This document shows positions 53,704 through 59,700 of a DNA stretch of 64,000 nucleotides, in pieces. Origin of the DNA: Hermatobates lingyangjiaoensis (taxonomy: Eukaryota > Arthropoda > Insecta > Hemiptera > Hermatobatidae); NCBI GenBank assembly GCA_026182355.1, contig JAPFBL010000068.1, positions 5,645,001-5,709,000 on the forward strand, in the 5' to 3' direction. The notes below the pieces were generated by a model. That model did not search any database, was not told the origin of the DNA, and saw nothing but the letters and a program-made list of their open reading frames with translations. A program made the position numbers and the translations under genes. The number at the start of each line of letters is the position of its first letter. Position 1 is the first letter of the stretch.

Positions 53704-56700
53704 TATAAATAGGCAGCAGATTTTCTTTCAAACAGGTATCATTAAAATTAACAGCAGTCTCGGCATTCACGATTTTTAGACTGAGAGATTCGATCCTACG
53801 AACTAACCTCCTGCTAACAGGGTTCAACTGGAAAAGGAGTTGGCCAAGTGACATGATAAATAAAATCGATGAGATAGTCAATGGTATTAATAGATTAAAA
53901 GGATTAGTAAAGGTTAATATAAAGAGAAAGTCAAAGGTCAATAAAGAACAAGAAACAAAGCGGTTAGAATAAAAGAGTTGAAAGGTCAACAGTATAACTG
54001 AACTAATAGGTAATAAATAGATTAAGAATATTAAAGTAAATGAAGGATAAAATATTATTAAAGGACAAGAAAATGTATTAAAATAAGAGAGTTGAATGAA
54101 AGTAAGAATTAATAGGGAAGGTATAGTTAGAAATAAAGAAAAGTACAATAAAGATAAGAATAAGAATATATATATATATTCTTATATATAAACGATTCTT
54201 ATATATTCTTATATATAAACGAGGTTAGAGGAAAAACACGAAATCAAAATTTTGACAAAACGTTATTCTTATATCATTTTATATTTCATTAGAGGGTAAA
54301 TGAAAATATAATAATCATAAAGCTGTATGTAAAATAATTAGTACCCTCCACGGAAAATGAAAGATAACAATGATAAATGTCAATTACAGCAAACCTGTTT
54401 ATTTCATAAACAGATATTATGGCTTTATACAATAAAGAAATGACTTTACATTTACCCTTCCTATTAATGCATTCTGTCAATTTGTGAATTGAGAATAATT
54501 CTACTGGGCCTTGTTGCTACAATTAAAAGCTGTTTGATGTTTGCAACTATTAACGGGCCTGGCAAATGGAGTGCTTACTTCGTTTACTGATGTTGAAGCT
54601 GTCGTAGGGGGACACGTACTCGATGACGGGCACCAGAGTGGCGTCGGGGAGCAGAGACTTGTCCAAGTTGACGCTCTCCACGCTTAAGCGAAACGCCAGT
54701 TCTTGTTCCACGCTGTCGGAGGGGAAAAATCCCACTGAAACAGATAAAAATCCATCTTTGAAAAGCAAATTCGATAATCTGCTTTCAGTGTCCGTTCACT
54801 TTTTATCAGCAGGTCTTATTATCCTGCTGATTCTTAGCTTTAATAAATGTGCAATATGAAACTGAACCACTATTTGTTTTTATTTTAATACAAAATTAGT
54901 TTATTTCATTTACTATCATCCAAGCTTTTCTTTATTAAGTTAACAAAACACAAGTTTATTACTAAAAAAAAGAGGAAATAAAACTACTAATCCTAACAAC
55001 ACCACAGACAACAGTCAGCAATAGACAGAGATAAAGGCAACATTCGAGAGAAAGTGAAACTAAGTAACAACTAATTTTCCTAGCCGACATAAAACACTAA
55101 CAAGAGAAACTTAAAGAATAATCTTTTGTCACCTTTAATTCCAAAAAAATTGTATTATATACAAAATTCGAAATAGGTATTTACAATTTAGTATTTATAA
55201 CTCAAAAAGTAAAGTACCAACCTTTATGTTAGTGTTAAAATAGATTCAAATAAATTAAATACAAGGGAGTGTTTATGCGGCATGATTAATCAGACTAAAC
55301 AAACTAAAAATAAAAGAGCGTAATTAAAATTGTTGAAAGAAAGGAATGTGGATTAATTGTACCTAAGACAGTGGAGTGCAGATCGATAGTTGCAAAACAA
55401 ATAGACCTTTGATAGCAAACTACTAGCCGGACCATAAACTTGAGATTATCCAGAAATTCCACGCTATCTTTGCAATGACTCCTAATGGCGTCCTTCCTCC
55501 CCAACACTCGCTTTCTCCAGACTATTCTAAATCTTCCCCTATCTAAATCGACATATAACCGCCTCCTCACCAAATTCCGCTAACTCTTATGGTCAGTATA
55601 ATATCAGCATTGGTTAGGTTATGCTTCCTGCTGACAGAGTAAACGAGTTGTTATATTACTTTGATAATAGATTTTTGCAAATTTTTAAATACATATAGTA
55701 AAACTGTTGTGGAACGTTTTAAACCATTGAAGACTTTACAAATTTGGTAAAAAAGTTAAACAAGTTGGGCAGATTTAATTGTAACTATTTATTTAGTTGT
55801 AAATAATGAAAAAATACTTAACAGAACAAAAAAGAAGTTACAACCTAATAATAGAATTGACTTAGTCAAAGTCAAAAGAGAAGATGAAAATACAAGGAAG
55901 AGTATGAATCATAGAACATTATTTAGAAAGAGCTGTTTCGAAAAGAATTTCACAGAAATGGGAATTGAAGATGTTCCACAAAAAGTAGTAGAGATTCGAA
56001 GACTTGCAAAAGATTTATCTACAGACACAAATGACTCATCACATTGTCAAAGATTCAAAAAAAAAAGTTCTTCCAAACAATTCGTGTTTGAAAATATTTT
56101 TTTTTGTCATAAGAAGGGAATGTTTTTTAATTTTGCATCACATTAAATCATGCATCAACATTATAATAATTGACAATAGTAGTTATAATGTTAAAAAATA
56201 TAATAAACATAATTTACTAGTTTAATATTAACCTAAAAATTATTTTTATACACAGTGGAAAAACTTTAATTTTAAGGAACCTGTCTTTTGTCTTTAGCAC
56301 TCTGTCCTTTCGCACTCTTATCTTAACTCGGTAGTGATAGCTGCTCCAAGATCTGCGCTTCTTTTCTAGCACAATAATAACAATGAAGCCCATATATTGT
56401 TCCTATCAACTCTTCTGAATTTTTTGCAATTTTAAAAAGTTACAATTTATCTAATGCAAGTAATTTATTTAGAGGTTCAATTGTTTTCTTGTTGTTGTAT
56501 TCATTTCTTGAAATGAAGTAATGACAATAGAAAATGTAACCTGTGAAAGTATGAACACTATGAAAACGCAACAGTGTTCAAAAATTCATGATTTTGCAAA
56601 CAATATGAATTGCAAGTTCTAATGATAAACACAGGGAATGGAAAAGAGACTTCCGTCGAAGTCGCTAGACACCAGTTTCTGGTTAAAAATCCTTAATGCC

Positions 56701-59700
56701 AATAACTTTAAGTATAAGACTTTCCTTGCTGGATCAACTTGGTTTTATTTGGTTGTTTCAAACTGGTGTTTTGGGCTGCTTAAACAGGTTTGGCCTGTTG
56801 ATTCATTAATAACTTCATCATTTTATTACTAAAATTACGGTTGCCTAACTCCCGTCATCCTCTCTTTTGTACATAATTATATGAGTTTATGTATATGAAC
56901 TTATAGTTTATTCATTATATGCAATATGTCTATGTGAAGTTTAAACTATTGAAAAGAGTTTTGAATACATTTGTAGACATCAGGAGTTAAAAAGTGTGTG
57001 CAGTTCAGAATAAAACTGTAGGCAGTAGAAGGCCAGCACCGACTCTGGTAAGCAATCTAAGAAATGCTATCTACCAAAACTCAAAAACAAACAGAAACCA
57101 AACAAATAATATTCAAAAGAATCGGTCCTAAAAACTTAATTAACTAATCACCGAATGATTTTCAAAGTTTAGTTTTACGGTTTTTAAATCTTGTTTTTCA
57201 ATTGCTTGCTAGTATATCACTGGGTGGAACTTAGCATTTATGTGAGGAGAGTAGAGCGGTCGATCATGGAGTTTACGAAGGTTTTTATTATTCCAGTAGC
57301 AAAAATTTTGTTTATTACGGTTCCACTGATTTTAGTTGAATATGTCTCACCGTTACTTGGATAAACAGCTACAGCGAGAACCTGTTGGAGGGTCTGCACT
57401 TAGACCGCTGAGGCTTGTACATTATTAAGCATTGATGGTACAGATGCAACGACCGAGGTCGAAGAGGTACTGAATGCTCTCTGCAAGCTCTCATAGATGA
57501 TTCTTCTGTTAACAATAAAGCACCCGAGTTCACCGATACAACTCATCATAGATACTGAAAACAGTAAGCCCAACCTACTGAATGATCCCTAGTCCTCTTT
57601 GGCCTCGCAATAGTCCGCGGTACCCTTCAAAATGTGGAACAACTATATACCCGACCATCTATTACCAGGGTCATTCTAATCTACAAGTCTAAATTTTACT
57701 TCCCTTGATTTCATTAGAATTTTTATCTGTAACAAGAAACTTATTATCTTGAAGAAGAGACGGCGTGTTCAACATTTTCTACTTTCATCATGATGATGTA
57801 TTTATCATAATAACTATTAAAAGATTCCAGTGAAAGTAAAAGACTCCAGTAAGTCTACTTTTCGAAAGTATAAGTCAAATTATAATATATTTAAAGCCTT
57901 TCATTATTTAGATTGTTATAATTTAAATTTTTGCTTGGAGTTTAATTAATCAAATGCAATAAATCGAATTTTCATCCCGAATCAATAAAATGAGGAACAT
58001 AATATTAGAACATATTATTAACCGCACCTTACCGTAGTATATACACCCCAAAATTGACTCATATACCTCAACGGAATCCCACATAATTATGTAAACAATG
58101 CAAACTGAAAATAAGTTCATGTAACAACGTCACATTTATTCAAGTTCTATTTTCAACTATAGAAAATCGGATGAAATCTGATCTGATTTGAACAGTTTTA
58201 ATAAATTTTACTCTTAGTTTGATATTAATTTGACATCATTCTACATCAGAAGTTGAAATTTCAGTAAACTCTCTATCTCTATCGATACAATATATCTATA
58301 TATTATGGTAAAAGTTTAGAACAATGACTATATGTCCTGTATAGGAATTTATCCTTTTTCTAACCTTCACATGATAAAATTTCTTGTGAGAGTTACGAAC
58401 TCGGGTTGTGAAGCAAAACTATACATTCCCAATAAATACTCGTAGTTCTGAGCTCCAATGAGCCATTTACATTTTATTCCGTAGTCGTACACCTGGGTTC
58501 TTTCTAGTAAAAATATCATTTGCCAATGAACATATTTTTCATCAGATCTGATATTTCACTTCTTTCAGTTGAAGTGACTGTCACAAAGGCGAGTAATTTT
58601 GATTGAAAGTTCTCAGTAGTACTTCTGATTGTGGTTTGTACGTTGGTATACTGGCAATTCACTTCCATATTTCGACAACTGTCGTCATTAGGTTCTAGCA
58701 TGTCCAAAATATCTTGATATTCATTAATTATATGCACAAATAAGGCCTGTGTACATTTATTGCTCCCTACGGGGTATTTAAGTTGTTTCGTATACAATCT
58801 TAGTGATTTATAGTCTAATATATGTACACTTTATAATAACATTTACAAAGAACTTTTTTAAATATCACTATTATACAGTTCTTTAGAAGAGTTTTCAATT
58901 AATAAATGCTATTTTATTTTAATATTTTTAAATAATCAAAAAAAAACTATATTAAAGTTAATATTATGAGCAAGTCTAGGAATTCAGTCCAATATTTATG
59001 ATATGGTAAACCTATGATGACGTTTGATATCAAACATGCTTCTGTTACTAAACGAGTAACTATTTATGGAGTTACTTAACTAAGGCCAGTCCATTATGCA
59101 CGTCTAACATGTTTCAATAAAAATAAATGGTTATTTAGACTTTCATCCACTAAACTTTGATATTCATATTTGAATTAGTTTAAGGTTGCTTAAGGTTACT
59201 TAAGTCTTGCTTGAAGAAATGATAAAATTAAAAATGATAATAATGATAAAATGATAAAAAATAAAATCACGACTCTTTTAGATTTGTGATGAACTGGCAA
59301 TGAGCATAAAAACTCTGCTAATTAGTTAAAACTGTTTCCTTTTCTATATAATAATACAAGGATAATATACTTTCTATGTGAAAATTAATCGTTATGCAAA
59401 ATATTTCTCTCTTTTAAGATATAGCAGAGTGATTTATTTTGAAAGCTGTTTAACAGTGTCTATTTCTCCCTGGACCAATTTATAAACTTGGAGATGTCAC
59501 GTTCATATTTGTTACAGCAAATGGAGCTGAAAGCTTTTTCTTTTCAGAAATGTTTATATTCTTTGGAAAACTCTAGACTTTAAGATAGCTTTATAAATAA
59601 TAAAATGCTACCATTAATCATTGGACCATTTTTTATAGTTTTGACACATAAAGGAGAATTTTTTTTCTAAAAGTTAACATGTAATTTATGTCTTTAAATA

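Larger units (their letters stand above)
51665..54578 (-). other. Receptor intron 3
   Basis: Contains the PLE N-terminal fragment (53702-53854) and long (TA)n (53647-53701). The rest is AT-rich. Confidence 0.65.

Noticed and set aside
53855..54148. Leucine/serine-rich N-terminal extension of the PLE frame
   Set aside because: Low-complexity AT-driven translation without similarity to the companion fragment at 48876-49029; probably chance.
55304..55573. 89-codon arginine-rich minus-strand frame
   Set aside because: No recognisable domain and it does not fit the receptor alignment or phase.
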